Shown here: piece by piece, positions 1-10,977 of the stretch | How positions within the stretch are numbered: position 1 is the first letter of the stretch | How the letters are laid out: every line of letters begins with the position of its first letter | Assembly: GCF_018688375.1 (NCBI RefSeq) | Contig: NZ_CP061318.1 | Location: forward strand, 1 to 64,000 | Reading direction: 5' to 3' | Length of the DNA: 64,000 bases | From: Polynucleobacter sp. AP-Ainpum-60-G11 | Lineage (GTDB): Bacteria; Pseudomonadota; Gammaproteobacteria; Burkholderiales; Burkholderiaceae | The notes under the pieces: generated by a model | Told to the model about the DNA's origin: nothing | The model's input: only the letters and a program-made list of their open reading frames with translations | Databases searched by the model: none | Made by a program: the position numbers and the translations under genes

Positions 1-6
1 TACAAT
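1..6 (+). promoter_or_regulatory. possible -10 hexamer of the dnaA promoter
   Basis: The window opens with TACAAT, a 5/6 match to the sigma70 -10 consensus, ending 15 bases before the dnaA ATG. Any -35 lies outside the window. If used, it gives a leader of roughly 8-10 bases with no obvious Shine-Dalgarno sequence. This is an inference from position and sequence only. Confidence 0.35.
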
Positions 7-21
7 GGATCCTCCAAAAAT

Positions 22-1446
22 ATGAGTAACTTACAGAATCCCCCCACATTGAATTCACTTAGCCCCCTGGGGTTTTGGGATGGCGCCTTAGGCGCCCTTG
101 CTCGCGAGCTCTCTCCCCAACAATTTAAAACCTGGATTCAACCCCTAACTTTAGTATCTTTTGATGAGAGTGAGCAGTCACTCATATTGGGAGCCCCAAA
201 CAGATTTAAGCTTGACTGGATTAAGAAGACATTTTCTGATCGCTTCCAAGAGATGGCCGACCAGTATTTTGGGCAGCCAATTACTCTAAGCTTCATCCTA
301 AATGTTGAGGGGTCGGCAGCACAAACGGTTGAGGTAAGTGCCCCCCAAGAAAAGTTTGAGGCCCCAGAGCTTGCTCTTAGCCCAGATAGCACCTCGACAG
401 AGGAACAAGCCTTTGAGATTGAAGACCACTCTAAGTTGAACCCAAACCTGACCTTTGAGACATTTGTGACCGGTAAGGCAAATCAATTGGCAAGAGCAGC
501 ATCAATTCAGGTGGCTCATAACCCCGGCACATCTTATAACCCCATGTTTTTGTATGGCGGGGTTGGCTTGGGCAAAACTCACTTGATACATGCGATTGGA
601 AACCACCTTCTAAAAGAGAAGCCGAACGCCCGAATTCGGTACATTCATGCCGAACAATACGTCTCTGATGTCGTTAGGGCTTATCAACAAAAAGCTTTTG
701 ATCGATTTAAACGCTATTACCACTCATTAGACCTGCTGCTAATTGATGATATTCAGTTTTTTAGCGGCAAATCCAGGACTCAAGAAGAGTTTTTCTATGC
801 TTTTGAGGCGCTTCTGAGTAATAAAGCCCAGGTCATCATTACCAGCGACACCTACCCCAAGGAAATGGCTGGAATTGATGATCGACTCATTTCCCGGTTT
901 GACTCTGGTTTAACCGTCGCCATTGAGCCCCCCGAACTTGAAATGCGGGTTGCTATTTTGATGAAAAAAGCCCTAAGCGAGGGAATTCCCATGAGTGAGG
1001 ATGTGGCTTTTTTTGTAGCAAAACACCTCAGGTCCAATGTGCGGGAATTGGAGGGCGCATTAAGAAAGATTCTGGCATTTGTGCGCTTTCATGGCAAAGA
1101 AGTCACTATTGATGTGGCTCGTGTGGCCCTCAAGGACTTACTTTCTATACAAAACCGCCAAATCTCTGTTGAAAATATTCAAAAAGCGGTAGCAGATTTT
1201 TACAGTATTAAGGTTGCGGATATGTATTCCAAAAAGCGCCCGGCCAATATTGCACGCCCTCGCCAAATCGCCATGTTCATGGCTAAAGAGTTAACCCAAA
1301 AAAGCCTCCCGGAGATTGGTGAGCTATTTGGTGGGCGAGACCACACCACAGTCTTACATGCTGTGCGGAAGATTGGTGATGAACGCTCACATGATGGCCA
1401 ACTCAATCATGAAATTCATGTGATTGAACAAACCCTAAAATCATAA
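22..1446 (+). CDS. dnaA: chromosomal replication initiator protein DnaA
   Basis: DnaA binds DnaA boxes at oriC, oligomerises with ATP and opens the duplex for helicase loading. The 474-residue protein shows the usual layout: domain I (about 1-90, DnaB/DiaA contacts), a variable linker (about 90-140), an AAA+ domain with Walker A GVGLGKT (180-186) and Walker B LLLIDD (238-243), and a C-terminal helix-turn-helix carrying the DnaA signature around [10 protein letters not shown]. The ATG at 22 is the only reasonable start, because an ATG at 5 runs into a stop. Length is normal for the family. It is followed directly by the DnaA-box-rich gap and dnaN, the classic origin arrangement. A diaA-like gene is present in the same window (30368-30970). 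Confidence 0.98.
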   Translation: MSNLQNPPTLNSLSPLGFWDGALGALARELSPQQFKTWIQPLTLVSFDESEQSLILGAPNRFKLDWIKKTFSDRFQEMADQYFGQPITLSFILNVEGSAAQTVEVSAPQEKFEAPELALSPDSTSTEEQAFEIEDHSKLNPNLTFETFVTGKANQLARAASIQVAHNPGTSYNPMFLYGGVGLGKTHLIHAIGNHLLKEKPNARIRYIHAEQYVSDVVRAYQQKAFDRFKRYYHSLDLLLIDDIQFFSGKSRTQEEFFYAFEALLSNKAQVIITSDTYPKEMAGIDDRLISRFDSGLTVAIEPPELEMRVAILMKKALSEGIPMSEDVAFFVAKHLRSNVRELEGALRKILAFVRFHGKEVTIDVARVALKDLLSIQNRQISVENIQKAVADFYSIKVADMYSKKRPANIARPRQIAMFMAKELTQKSLPEIGELFGGRDHTTVLHAVRKIGDERSHDGQLNHEIHVIEQTLKS

Positions 1447-1711
1447 GTTTTTTGCTTGTGGATAAGTCTGTGGATAGTTTAGGGGATAAGTTTGGGGATA
1501 GCTTGTGGATAAATTGTGGAAAGTTCACGCTTCATGCAAAAATAGGGTGTTGATTAAAAGTTATCCACTATTTATGCAGTCTTTATACAAAAGTTTTCCA
1601 CAGGTTTTTTTGGTTTTAACAGCTTGTTTTTTATACGGTTTTTGAGTTATCCACCGAAATAACAAGCCTTATTACTACTACTAATGAGATATATACAAGG
1701 ATTTAAAAGCA
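1447..1711. other. oriC: probable chromosomal origin of replication (oriC)
   Basis: This 265-bp gap between dnaA and dnaN holds a dense set of DnaA boxes. TGTGGATAA (complement of TTATCCACA) is perfect at 1457-1465 and 1504-1512. Near matches are at 1469-1477 (TGTGGATAG), 1481-1489 (AGGGGATAA), 1493-1501 (TGGGGATAG), 1515-1523 (TGTGGAAAG), 1561-1569 (TTATCCACT), 1594-1602 (TTTTCCACA) and 1647-1655 (TTATCCACC). The dnaA-proximal boxes face one way and the dnaN-proximal ones the other. The T-rich stretch at about 1603-1645 and the AT-rich tail to 1710 are candidates for the unwinding element. The dnaN promoter must also lie here. The origin role is inferred from box density and gene context. 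Confidence 0.88.
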
Positions 1712-2827
1712 ATGCAACTAATAAACACTTCACGTGACAGTTTGTTAAAACCACTTCAGGTTGTTAGTGGCATTGTTGAGCGTCGACACACCTTACCCAT
1801 CTTGGCAAACTTGTTGTTTAAAAAACAGGGTGATAAGGTTTCTTTTATCTCCACTGATATCGAAATTCAGATTACAACCAATGCCAATTTTGGTGTTGGT
1901 TCAGAAGACGTAACAACTACAGTTGCAGCAAGAAAATTACTTGACATCCTACGTGCACTTCCCGAGGGGCCGGTTGCCTTAAATCTTAAGGACAACAAAA
2001 TGGTTGTTCAAAGCGGGAAAAGCCGCTTCTCTTTACAAACTTTATCTGCAACCGAGTTCCCAATAATGCAAAGTGTTGGTGAGGTGACTGCGAGTTGGAA
2101 GATGACTCAAAAGAGTTTTCGTCAACTAGTTAGTCAAGTTCACTTTGCGATGGCGCAGCAGGATATTCGCTATTACCTAAATGGTATGTTGTTGGTTATT
2201 GAGGGCAAGCAAGTAATTGCTGTGGCAACCGATGGTCATCGCTTGGCTTACTCCCAGGTTGAGTTGGCAGAAGCCCCTGTAGGCTCTGGTCAAAAACAAG
2301 AAATTATTATTCCTCGTAAAACTATTCTTGAGTGCCAACACTTGCTTGAAGATTCAGACGAGATGCTTGAGATGAGCCTCACGTCCAATCAAGTGAAATT
2401 TACTTTTGGTGATATTGAATTGATTTCAAAATTGGTCGAGGGTAAGTTCCCTGACTTTCAACGAGTAATTCCAAAAGGACATAAAAATTCACTAGTTGTT
2501 GGTCGTGATGTTTTGCAGTCCGCACTTCAGCGCGCTGCTATTTTGACAACCGACAAATTTAAAGGTGTACGTTTTTCTTTATCACCAAATCGAATTACTG
2601 TTCAATCAACCAATGCCGAACAAGAAGAGGCGCAAGAGGAAATTGAAACCGAGTATGGTGGTGATGCAGTTGAAATTGGCTTTAATGTGAGTTATTTGTT
2701 AGATGTCTTATCAAACCTGAAGAATGAAAAAATTCAAATTAGTTTGGGTGATGCCAATAGTAGTGCGGTGATCACCTTACCTGGTTCAGAAGACTTCAAG
2801 TATGTTGTGATGCCAATGCGTATTTAA
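1712..2827 (+). CDS. dnaN: DNA polymerase III beta sliding clamp
   Basis: DnaN is the ring-shaped clamp that tethers DNA polymerase III to the template and recruits many repair partners. At 371 residues it has the usual three-domain length. It starts MQLINTSRDSLLKPLQ and ends in the conserved VMPMRI tail typical of proteobacterial clamps. The ATG at 1712 follows an AAGG stretch at 1697-1700. It sits between oriC and gyrB, with only 11 bases to gyrB, so the two are likely cotranscribed. Confidence 0.98.
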   Translation: MQLINTSRDSLLKPLQVVSGIVERRHTLPILANLLFKKQGDKVSFISTDIEIQITTNANFGVGSEDVTTTVAARKLLDILRALPEGPVALNLKDNKMVVQSGKSRFSLQTLSATEFPIMQSVGEVTASWKMTQKSFRQLVSQVHFAMAQQDIRYYLNGMLLVIEGKQVIAVATDGHRLAYSQVELAEAPVGSGQKQEIIIPRKTILECQHLLEDSDEMLEMSLTSNQVKFTFGDIELISKLVEGKFPDFQRVIPKGHKNSLVVGRDVLQSALQRAAILTTDKFKGVRFSLSPNRITVQSTNAEQEEAQEEIETEYGGDAVEIGFNVSYLLDVLSNLKNEKIQISLGDANSSAVITLPGSEDFKYVVMPMRI

Positions 2828-2832
2828 TTTAG

Positions 2833-5337
<2,505 letters not shown>

Positions 5338-5342
5338 TTTAC

Positions 5343-5837
5343 ATGAGTAAAAAGAAATTGGCCGCTCCGAAAATTGATCGCTCAAGAATTGTTGTGAAGT
5401 CTTCCCCAATTCATGGAAAAGGCGTGTTTGTTGCTAAGCCAATAAAAAAAGGTGAGGCCATCATTGAATACAAGGGTGAGCGCATTAGCTGGAAGCTGGC
5501 TGAGAGGCGGCATCCCCACGATCCAAAAGATCCAAACCATACTTTTTATTTTTCTTTAGAGGATGGTCGATGTATTGATGCCAAGTATGGTGGCAATGCC
5601 GCTCGCTGGATTAATCACTCATGTAAGCCTAGTTGTGAAACTCGGGAAGATAGTTTTAATGGTGAGCCTCGCGTCTTTATTTATGCGAAACGCAACCTTA
5701 AGTTGGGCGAGGAGCTTTTTTATGACTACTCGCTTGATGTAGAGGGCCCCATCACAAAGCAAATGAAAAAAGATTATGAGTGTCGGTGTGGTGCAAAAAA
5801 GTGCCGCGGCACCATGCTATCCCTCAACGAAAAATAA
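5343..5837 (+). CDS. SET-domain protein-lysine methyltransferase-like protein
   Basis: SET domains transfer methyl groups from S-adenosylmethionine to lysine side chains. The 164-residue protein is almost entirely one SET domain: GKGVFVAKPIKKGE near the N-terminus, the AdoMet/active-site motif NHSCKPSC at 91-98, and GEELFYDY ending near 129 with the catalytic-type tyrosine. A post-SET-like cysteine cluster follows (CRC at 147-149, C154-R-G). The ATG at 5343 is preferred; a TTG at 5334 would overlap the gyrB stop. It lies immediately after gyrB and 8 bases before a DUF3717-like gene. The substrate cannot be read from the sequence. Bacterial SET proteins have been studied mainly in pathogens and chlamydiae, and free-living members are poorly characterised. 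Confidence 0.88.
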   Translation: MSKKKLAAPKIDRSRIVVKSSPIHGKGVFVAKPIKKGEAIIEYKGERISWKLAERRHPHDPKDPNHTFYFSLEDGRCIDAKYGGNAARWINHSCKPSCETREDSFNGEPRVFIYAKRNLKLGEELFYDYSLDVEGPITKQMKKDYECRCGAKKCRGTMLSLNEK

Positions 5838-5845
5838 TTTCATCA

Positions 5846-6064
5846 ATGTTGTTCGTTAGCATTCAAGATTTAGAGGCGGCAATCAATTATTGGCGTAGCC
5901 AATCTCCAGCCTTTGGTGAGGAATTGCATCTTTGCCCAGAAGCTGCGGCGCTCGCAAAACCCTATGCCCTCATGATTGTTCAAGGCGCACAAAGAATTCC
6001 AGTTGATACATTGGATGAGACCGCAAAACTAGCAATTCAAAATTTTCTAAAAATTACTCGCTAA
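5846..6064 (+). CDS. small DUF3717-like protein
   Basis: This 72-residue protein begins MLFVSIQDLEAAINYWR and looks like the DUF3717 family, which I recall mainly from Burkholderiales and whose function is unknown. It has no signal peptide or membrane segment. It contains a short acidic stretch followed by a central LALMIVQGA-like core and an amphipathic C-terminal helix (DETAKLAIQNFL). The ATG at 5846 is chosen because the family normally begins close to the IQDLE motif; an upstream in-frame start at 5780 would lie inside the SET gene. The 8-base gap to the SET gene suggests cotranscription. The family assignment is from memory. Confidence 0.7.
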   Translation: MLFVSIQDLEAAINYWRSQSPAFGEELHLCPEAAALAKPYALMIVQGAQRIPVDTLDETAKLAIQNFLKITR

Positions 6065-6082
6065 GACTAATCAAGATACCTT

Positions 6083-6109
6083 TTGTAATTTTAGGGTTAT
6101 CGCTATATT
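6083..6109 (+). promoter_or_regulatory. possible promoter upstream of the ABC importer operon
   Basis: TTGTAA at 6083-6088 and TATATT at 6104-6109 resemble sigma70 hexamers, but the 15-base spacer is short. They sit about 60 bases ahead of the first importer gene, in the only gap available for its promoter. Support is weak. Confidence 0.3.
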
Positions 6110-6171
6110 AGTGATCGCCCTCTTGATGTATTCTTATTTTCTTACCCAAACAAGGGTGTGGGGATTTAAGT

Positions 6172-6933
6172 TTGCAAGAAACAATACTAAAAACAATTGG
6201 TCTAGGAAAATCCTTTAAAGGTTTTTCTGCGGTGAGTGATGTCAACTTAGATGTCACTCGAGGAACTATCCACGCCCTAATTGGGCCCAACGGTGCAGGC
6301 AAAACGACTTGCTTTAACCTGCTTACAAAATTCTTAGAACCTTCTAGCGGCCAAATACTATTTAATGGTTTTGATATCACCAAAGAAAAGCCAGCTCAAA
6401 TTGCTCGACGCGGCGTTGTTCGCTCTTTCCAGATTTCGGCGGTTTTTCCTCACTTGACTGTTTTAGAAAATGTTCGTGTTGCACTGCAACAAGGATTGGG
6501 TACCGAGTTTCATTTTTGGAAGTCTGGAGACTCCCTTAATGTGCTTAAAGAGCGGGCAGAGGAGTTGTTATGTGAGGTCGGTTTGGCGGATTTTGCTCAC
6601 GAGGAAACTTTAAATCTGGCTTATGGCCGCAAGCGTGCCTTGGAAATTGCTACCACCATGGCAATGGAGCCTGAGCTAATGTTGTTAGATGAGCCTACAC
6701 AAGGTATGGGTCATGAGGATGTTGAGCGTGTGACCGAGCTAATTGACCGGGTGGCCAAGGGCCGTACTATTTTGATGGTCGAGCACAATATGAAGGTGGT
6801 TTCGTCTATTGCCGACCGTATTACCGTGTTGCAGCGTGGCTCGGTGCTAGCTGAGGGCTCTTATGATGAGGTTTCAAATAATCCCCAGGTGGTTGAGGCT
6901 TACATGGGTAGCCATGGGGGCGACAGCATATGA
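6172..6933 (+). CDS. livG: HAAT-family ABC importer ATP-binding protein, LivG type
   Basis: This is one of the two ATPases of an importer of the branched-chain amino acid/amide (HAAT) family. It has 253 residues with Walker A GPNGAGKT near 38-45, the LivG-type extended region after the Q-loop, a signature helix reading LAYGRKRALEIA rather than LSGGQ, Walker B LMLLDEPTQGM and the switch histidine in VEHNM. A degenerate signature is normal for LivG proteins. The start is a TTG at 6172 with GGGGA about 8 bases upstream; no better ATG precedes the conserved N-terminus. It overlaps the next gene by 4 bases (ATGA), so translation is probably coupled. The substrate is unknown. Confidence 0.9.
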   Translation: MQETILKTIGLGKSFKGFSAVSDVNLDVTRGTIHALIGPNGAGKTTCFNLLTKFLEPSSGQILFNGFDITKEKPAQIARRGVVRSFQISAVFPHLTVLENVRVALQQGLGTEFHFWKSGDSLNVLKERAEELLCEVGLADFAHEETLNLAYGRKRALEIATTMAMEPELMLLDEPTQGMGHEDVERVTELIDRVAKGRTILMVEHNMKVVSSIADRITVLQRGSVLAEGSYDEVSNNPQVVEAYMGSHGGDSI

Positions 6934-7634
6934 GCACCATGGCGCTTGAGGTTAAAAATCTCGAATCTTGGTATGGTGAGTCTCACATTCTTCATGGTGT
7001 GAACTTCGCAGTTCGTGACGGTGAGGTGGTTACTCTTTTGGGTCGAAACGGGGCGGGTCGAAGCACCATCTTAAAAACCATTTTGGGTTTAACTAGCAAG
7101 AGAACTGGCTCAGTAGAAATCTATGGCACCCAAACTATTGCGATGCCAACCTATAGAATTGCCCGCCTAGGCGTTGGCTTTTGCCCGGAAGAGCGCGGCA
7201 TCTTTGCCAGCCTAAGTGCCGAAGAGAACCTGATGCTATTGCCAGAAATTGCACCTGGCGGCATGGGTTTGGATGAGATATACGAGATGTTCCCCAATCT
7301 GTATGAGCGACGCAATAGCCCTGGTACAAGACTATCTGGAGGTGAGCAGCAGATGCTCGCAATGGCGCGCATTCTGAGAACGGGTGCAAAACTATTGTTG
7401 TTGGACGAGATCACCGAAGGTTTGGCCCCTGTGATTGTGCAAAAACTGGGTGAGGTGGTAACTAGTCTACGAAATAAAGGCTTCACCATTGTGTTGGTGG
7501 AGCAAAACTTCCGTTTTGCTGCACCGCTAGCGGACAGACATTATGTAGTTGAGCACGGCAATGTTGTTGAGGTTGTCAATCAAAATGAGTTGGCTGAAAA
7601 AGCAGGTTTATTAAATGAGTATCTTGGTGTTTAG
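6930..7634 (+). CDS. livF: HAAT-family ABC importer ATP-binding protein, LivF type
   Basis: This is the second ATPase of the importer, 234 residues. It shows Walker B KLLLLDEITEGLAP, the signature LSGGEQQMLAMAR and the switch histidine region VEQNF, where glutamine replaces histidine as is common in LivF. The Walker A loop reads GRNGAGRST at 38-46, so arginine (R44) replaces the usual lysine. The codon is cga, so this is not a misreading of the track. I recall similar arginine forms in Burkholderiales HAAT ATPases but could not check. The partner LivG keeps a normal lysine. The ATG overlaps the livG stop, and the gene ends 22 bases before the binding-protein gene. Confidence 0.9.
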   Translation: MSTMALEVKNLESWYGESHILHGVNFAVRDGEVVTLLGRNGAGRSTILKTILGLTSKRTGSVEIYGTQTIAMPTYRIARLGVGFCPEERGIFASLSAEENLMLLPEIAPGGMGLDEIYEMFPNLYERRNSPGTRLSGGEQQMLAMARILRTGAKLLLLDEITEGLAPVIVQKLGEVVTSLRNKGFTIVLVEQNFRFAAPLADRHYVVEHGNVVEVVNQNELAEKAGLLNEYLGV

Positions 7635-7656
7635 TGGTTATTTATAGGAGACATAA

Positions 7657-8880
7657 ATGAAGTTAAAGCAAATTACCGCGTGTCTGGTGGCGGCAACCTT
7701 TTTTGGTTCAAATCCAGCATTCGCGCAAACATCTAAAGTGAGTGGTGACGTCATTAAGATTGGCGTGTTAACCGACCTTTCTTCAACCTATTCTGATTTG
7801 GCTGGCCCTGGTGCGGTGATTGCCGCCAAAATGGCAATTGCTGACTTTTCAAAAGACGGCACCGTTATTGGTAAGAAGATTGAGCTTCTTAGTGCGGACC
7901 ATCAAAACAAGGCTGATATCGCTGCCAATAAAGCGCGAGAGTGGTACGACAAAGATGGCGTTGATGTGATTGTTGAGTTGGTTTCAACTAACGTAGCCCT
8001 TGCTGTCATGGAAGTGGCAGAACAAAAAAATAAGATTACTTTGGTTTCTGGCGCAGCTTCTTTGCCAATTACCAATGAAAAATGTACAGCCAACAACGTG
8101 CATTGGACCTATGACACTTATGCCCTTTCAAACGGCACTGCGAAGGCTGTTGTAAAGCAAGGCAAAAAGAATTGGTACTTCCTGACTGCTGACTATGCTT
8201 TCGGCGCGGCCTTGGAAAAAGATTCAACCAACGTTGTTAACGCTAACGGCGGTAAGGTGCTGGGAACTAGTAAGCACCCATTTCCTAATAGCGATTTCTC
8301 TTCATACCTCTTGAAGGCTCAAGCGAGTGGCGCCGATGTTGTTGCGTTGGCAAATGCGGGTCAAGACACCATTAACTCTGTTAAGCAGGCATCAGAGTTT
8401 GGTATCAATAAAAAGCAAACCGTTGTTCCATTACTCATGTTTATCTCTGATGTTCATTCCTTGGGTCTGAATGCTGCACAAGGCATGTACTTAACTGAGG
8501 GCTTCTACTGGGATAAAGATGACAAGACACGCGCCTTCGCCAAACGTTTTATTTTGCAACATAAGCGCATGCCTACTAGCGTTCAGGCCGGCGTCTACTC
8601 ATCAGTTCTCGCTTACTTAGCAGCAGTTCAAAAAGCCGGCACTGACGATACTCAAGCGGTAATGAAGGCGTTGAGATCTACCAATATTGATGATGGTTTA
8701 TTCAAAGGAAAAATCCGTGCTGATGGCAAGTTTGAGCATGACATGTATTTGCTTGAAGTGAAGAAGCCGTCAGAGTCTAAGAGCCCTTGGGATTATTACA
8801 ACGTTAAGGCGGTGATTCCTGCTGCTGAGGCAACACAACCACTTTCATTGTCACGATGCAAGCTGGTTACTAACAAGTAA
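7657..8880 (+). CDS. HAAT-family periplasmic substrate-binding protein
   Basis: The 407-residue protein is the soluble binding component of the importer. It has a clear Sec signal peptide (MKLKQ, then a hydrophobic stretch and an AFA-Q cleavage site near residue 24). A type I periplasmic-binding fold follows, beginning VIKIGVLTDLSSTYSDLAGPG. GAASLPITNEKC and YDTYALSNGTAKAVV are typical of the Leu/Ile/Val-like and amide-binding group. A GGAG/ACAT-type ribosome site (AGGAG at 7646-7650) precedes the ATG. The ligand could be a branched-chain amino acid, an amide, urea or an aromatic acid; the sequence does not decide. Placement between the ATPases and the permeases differs from the E. coli liv order. 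Confidence 0.9.
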   Translation: MKLKQITACLVAATFFGSNPAFAQTSKVSGDVIKIGVLTDLSSTYSDLAGPGAVIAAKMAIADFSKDGTVIGKKIELLSADHQNKADIAANKAREWYDKDGVDVIVELVSTNVALAVMEVAEQKNKITLVSGAASLPITNEKCTANNVHWTYDTYALSNGTAKAVVKQGKKNWYFLTADYAFGAALEKDSTNVVNANGGKVLGTSKHPFPNSDFSSYLLKAQASGADVVALANAGQDTINSVKQASEFGINKKQTVVPLLMFISDVHSLGLNAAQGMYLTEGFYWDKDDKTRAFAKRFILQHKRMPTSVQAGVYSSVLAYLAAVQKAGTDDTQAVMKALRSTNIDDGLFKGKIRADGKFEHDMYLLEVKKPSESKSPWDYYNVKAVIPAAEATQPLSLSRCKLVTNK

Positions 8881-8897
8881 TGAGTTTCTAATTAAGT

Positions 8898-9818
8898 ATG
8901 TTTGAACTTCTTGGAATTACCCCACAAGGGCTGGTTGCTCAGCTCTTAGTGGGGCTTATTAATGGTTCCTTCTATGCCATTTTGAGTTTGGGTTTGGCCA
9001 TTATTTTTGGCCTACTCAACATCATCAATTTTTCCCATGGTGCTCAGTACACGATGGGTGCATTTGTTGCGTGGATTGGTTTGACACAGGTTGGTCAGTG
9101 GTTTGGCTTTCCTGAGTTCTCAATTAATTATTGGTTTGCATTAATTCTGGTGCCGTTGGTTATGGCAGGCTTTGGTTTGATTCTTGAGCGCACCATGCTC
9201 AAGCGCCTCTATCACCTAGATCACCTTTATGGCCTGCTATTAACTTTTGGTTTGGCGCTCATTATTGAGGGTATGTTCCGCCACTGGTATGGTATTTCAG
9301 GTGAGAGCTATCCAGCCCCCGAAATATTACAAGGCGCGATCCCATTAGAGTCCATTGGCATCATCTTGCCTAAATATCGTTTGTGGGTTGTGGTCGCCTC
9401 ATTGGTGGTTTGCTTCTCCACTTGGTATGTAATTGAAAGAACAAAGTTGGGCGCTTATCTTCGTGCCGGCACCGAAAATCCAAAATTACTTCAAGCATTT
9501 GGCATCAACGTACCCTTAATGATTTCTTTGGCCTATGCCTATGGCGTGGGACTTGCTGGTTTTGCTGGTGTTTTAGCTGCACCCATTTTTCAAGTGAACC
9601 CATTAATGGGTTCCAATTTAATCATTGTAGTTTTTGCGGTGGTGGTGATTGGCGGTATGGGCTCGATCATGGGCTCCATTTTGACTGGCCTTGCCTTGGG
9701 ATTGATTGAAGGCTTAACCAAAGTTTTTTATCCAGAAGCATCTGGTGTAGTCATCTTTGTGATCATGGCAATCGTGTTGCTTATTCGTCCTGCTGGACTG
9801 TTCGGTCGGGAGAAATAA
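8898..9818 (+). CDS. livH: HAAT-family ABC importer permease, LivH type
   Basis: This is a 306-residue integral membrane protein with about eight hydrophobic segments. The LivH hallmarks are GLINGSFYAILSLGLAIIFG near the N-terminus, the INFSHG motif after the first helices, and the cytoplasmic EAA-like loop around RAGTENPKLLQAFGIN. It forms the inner-membrane channel as a dimer with the following LivM-type permease. It starts 17 bases after the binding-protein gene and ends 1 base before livM, so it is part of the same operon. Confidence 0.92.
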   Translation: MFELLGITPQGLVAQLLVGLINGSFYAILSLGLAIIFGLLNIINFSHGAQYTMGAFVAWIGLTQVGQWFGFPEFSINYWFALILVPLVMAGFGLILERTMLKRLYHLDHLYGLLLTFGLALIIEGMFRHWYGISGESYPAPEILQGAIPLESIGIILPKYRLWVVVASLVVCFSTWYVIERTKLGAYLRAGTENPKLLQAFGINVPLMISLAYAYGVGLAGFAGVLAAPIFQVNPLMGSNLIIVVFAVVVIGGMGSIMGSILTGLALGLIEGLTKVFYPEASGVVIFVIMAIVLLIRPAGLFGREK

Positions 9819-9819
9819 G

Positions 9820-10749
9820 TTGAACTCAAAAACAAAATTACTCTACGGCATTCTTCTTTTAATTGCTTTGTTGTTGCCGTTCCAAGAGTTTATTTATTTA
9901 GTGTTTGCAATGAAGGTGTTGTGCTTCGCACTTTTTGCTTGCGCCTTCAATTTATTGCTGGGTTTTACAGGACTTCTTTCTTTTGGGCACGCAGCATTCT
10001 TTGGTACCTCCGCTTACATTACTGCCTACCTCTGTAAAGAGGCTGGCCTATCCCCGGAGTTCGGAATTGTGTTGGGAGTTTTAGGATCTGGCTTCTTAGG
10101 CTTCTTGATCGGCTCTTTAGCCATTCGTCGTCAAGGAATTTATTTTGCAATGGTGACCTTGGCCCTCTCTCAAATGGTGTATTTCCTTGCCGTGCAGTTG
10201 CCATTCACCGGCGGTGAAGATGGTATTCAAGGTGTTCCACGCGGAATGTTATTTGGCCTGATTGATTTAAAAGATGACGTCAGTATGTATTACTTTGTGC
10301 TGACCATTTTCTTGCTTGGCTTTGCATTAATTGTTCGCACTGTACATTCCCCATTTGGCCAGGTCTTAAAAGCGATTCGTGAAAATGAGCCGCGCGCAGT
10401 GTCTTTGGGTTATGACGTTGATCGTTTCAAGTTAATCTCTTTTGTAATTTCTGCTGCGCTCGCCGGCCTTGCTGGTTCTTTGAAAACACTCGTATTCCAG
10501 TTGGCAACCTTGACCGATGTTCATTGGCATATGTCTGGCGAAGTTGTTTTGATGACTTTGCTCGGCGGCATGGGAACCATTCTTGGTCCAGTGGTGGGTG
10601 CCGGCATTGTTGTTGGTTTGCAAAACTATTTGGCCAACATTGGATCCTGGAGCACGATTGCAACAGGATTCATTTTTGTAATCTGCGTCCTAGCTTTTCG
10701 TCGTGGCGTTGTTGGCGAAATCACCCATCTCTTTAAGAAGAAAAGTTGA
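9820..10749 (+). CDS. livM: HAAT-family ABC importer permease, LivM type
   Basis: This is a 309-residue membrane protein, the second permease of the importer. It carries the LivM features NLLLGFTGLLSFGHAAFFG near residues 45-65, the cytoplasmic RAIRENEPRA-type loop (here KAIRENEPRAVSLGYD) and GGMGTILGPVVGA near the C-terminus. The start is a TTG at 9820 just after the livH stop, with GGGAG 8 bases upstream; the reading frame has no ATG before the first membrane segment. It is the last gene of the operon and is followed by a strong hairpin at 10774-10797. Confidence 0.92.
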   Translation: MNSKTKLLYGILLLIALLLPFQEFIYLVFAMKVLCFALFACAFNLLLGFTGLLSFGHAAFFGTSAYITAYLCKEAGLSPEFGIVLGVLGSGFLGFLIGSLAIRRQGIYFAMVTLALSQMVYFLAVQLPFTGGEDGIQGVPRGMLFGLIDLKDDVSMYYFVLTIFLLGFALIVRTVHSPFGQVLKAIRENEPRAVSLGYDVDRFKLISFVISAALAGLAGSLKTLVFQLATLTDVHWHMSGEVVLMTLLGGMGTILGPVVGAGIVVGLQNYLANIGSWSTIATGFIFVICVLAFRRGVVGEITHLFKKKS

Positions 10750-10773
10750 TTTAGTTTTTTCTTATTAGCTTTT

Positions 10774-10797
10774 AGTACGGCGCTTCGGCGCCGTACT
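10774..10797. terminator. strong hairpin after livM
   Basis: AGTACGGCGC and GCGCCGTACT form a perfect 10-bp stem around a TTCG tetraloop (10784-10787). No T tract follows on the plus strand, but a T-rich run precedes it, so the canonical intrinsic terminator layout is not complete. It most likely protects the 3' end of the importer transcript or ends it weakly. Confidence 0.6.
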
Positions 10798-10923
10798 CAT
10801 TTAAAGTTTGCAGCCATGCGCACCACACTGTTAGATATCACTCGATGGCAGTTATTGGCCCTTCCCCGAGGCCATTAATTCAACGTGATTTTATAAAAAA
10901 GTCAATAAAATCATAGGTTTATG

Positions 10924-10950
10924 AAATAACAATAACAGAAATTGTTATTT
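10924..10950. repeat. 10-bp inverted repeat upstream of mnmG
   Basis: AAATAACAAT (10924-10933) and ATTGTTATTT (10941-10950) are perfect inverted copies separated by 7 bases. The pair lies 12 bases upstream of the parS site. It could be a protein-binding palindrome or an AT-rich hairpin; there is no T run after it. Confidence 0.55.
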
Positions 10951-10961
10951 GGCTGCAGATT

Positions 10962-10977
10962 TGTTTCACGTGAAACC
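10962..10977. promoter_or_regulatory. parS: parS site (15/16 match) upstream of mnmG
   Basis: TGTTTCACGTGAAACC matches the bacterial parS palindrome TGTTTCACGTGAAACA at 15 of 16 positions. ParB, encoded at 14416-15303, is the expected binder. The site overlaps the -35 region of the probable mnmG promoter, which also drives parA-parB if these genes are one operon. Confidence 0.88.

Noticed and set aside
1726..1741. TTCACGTGA in the first codons of dnaN as a parS site
   Set aside because: Only the central 9-10 bases match the 16-base parS palindrome; the outer arms do not.
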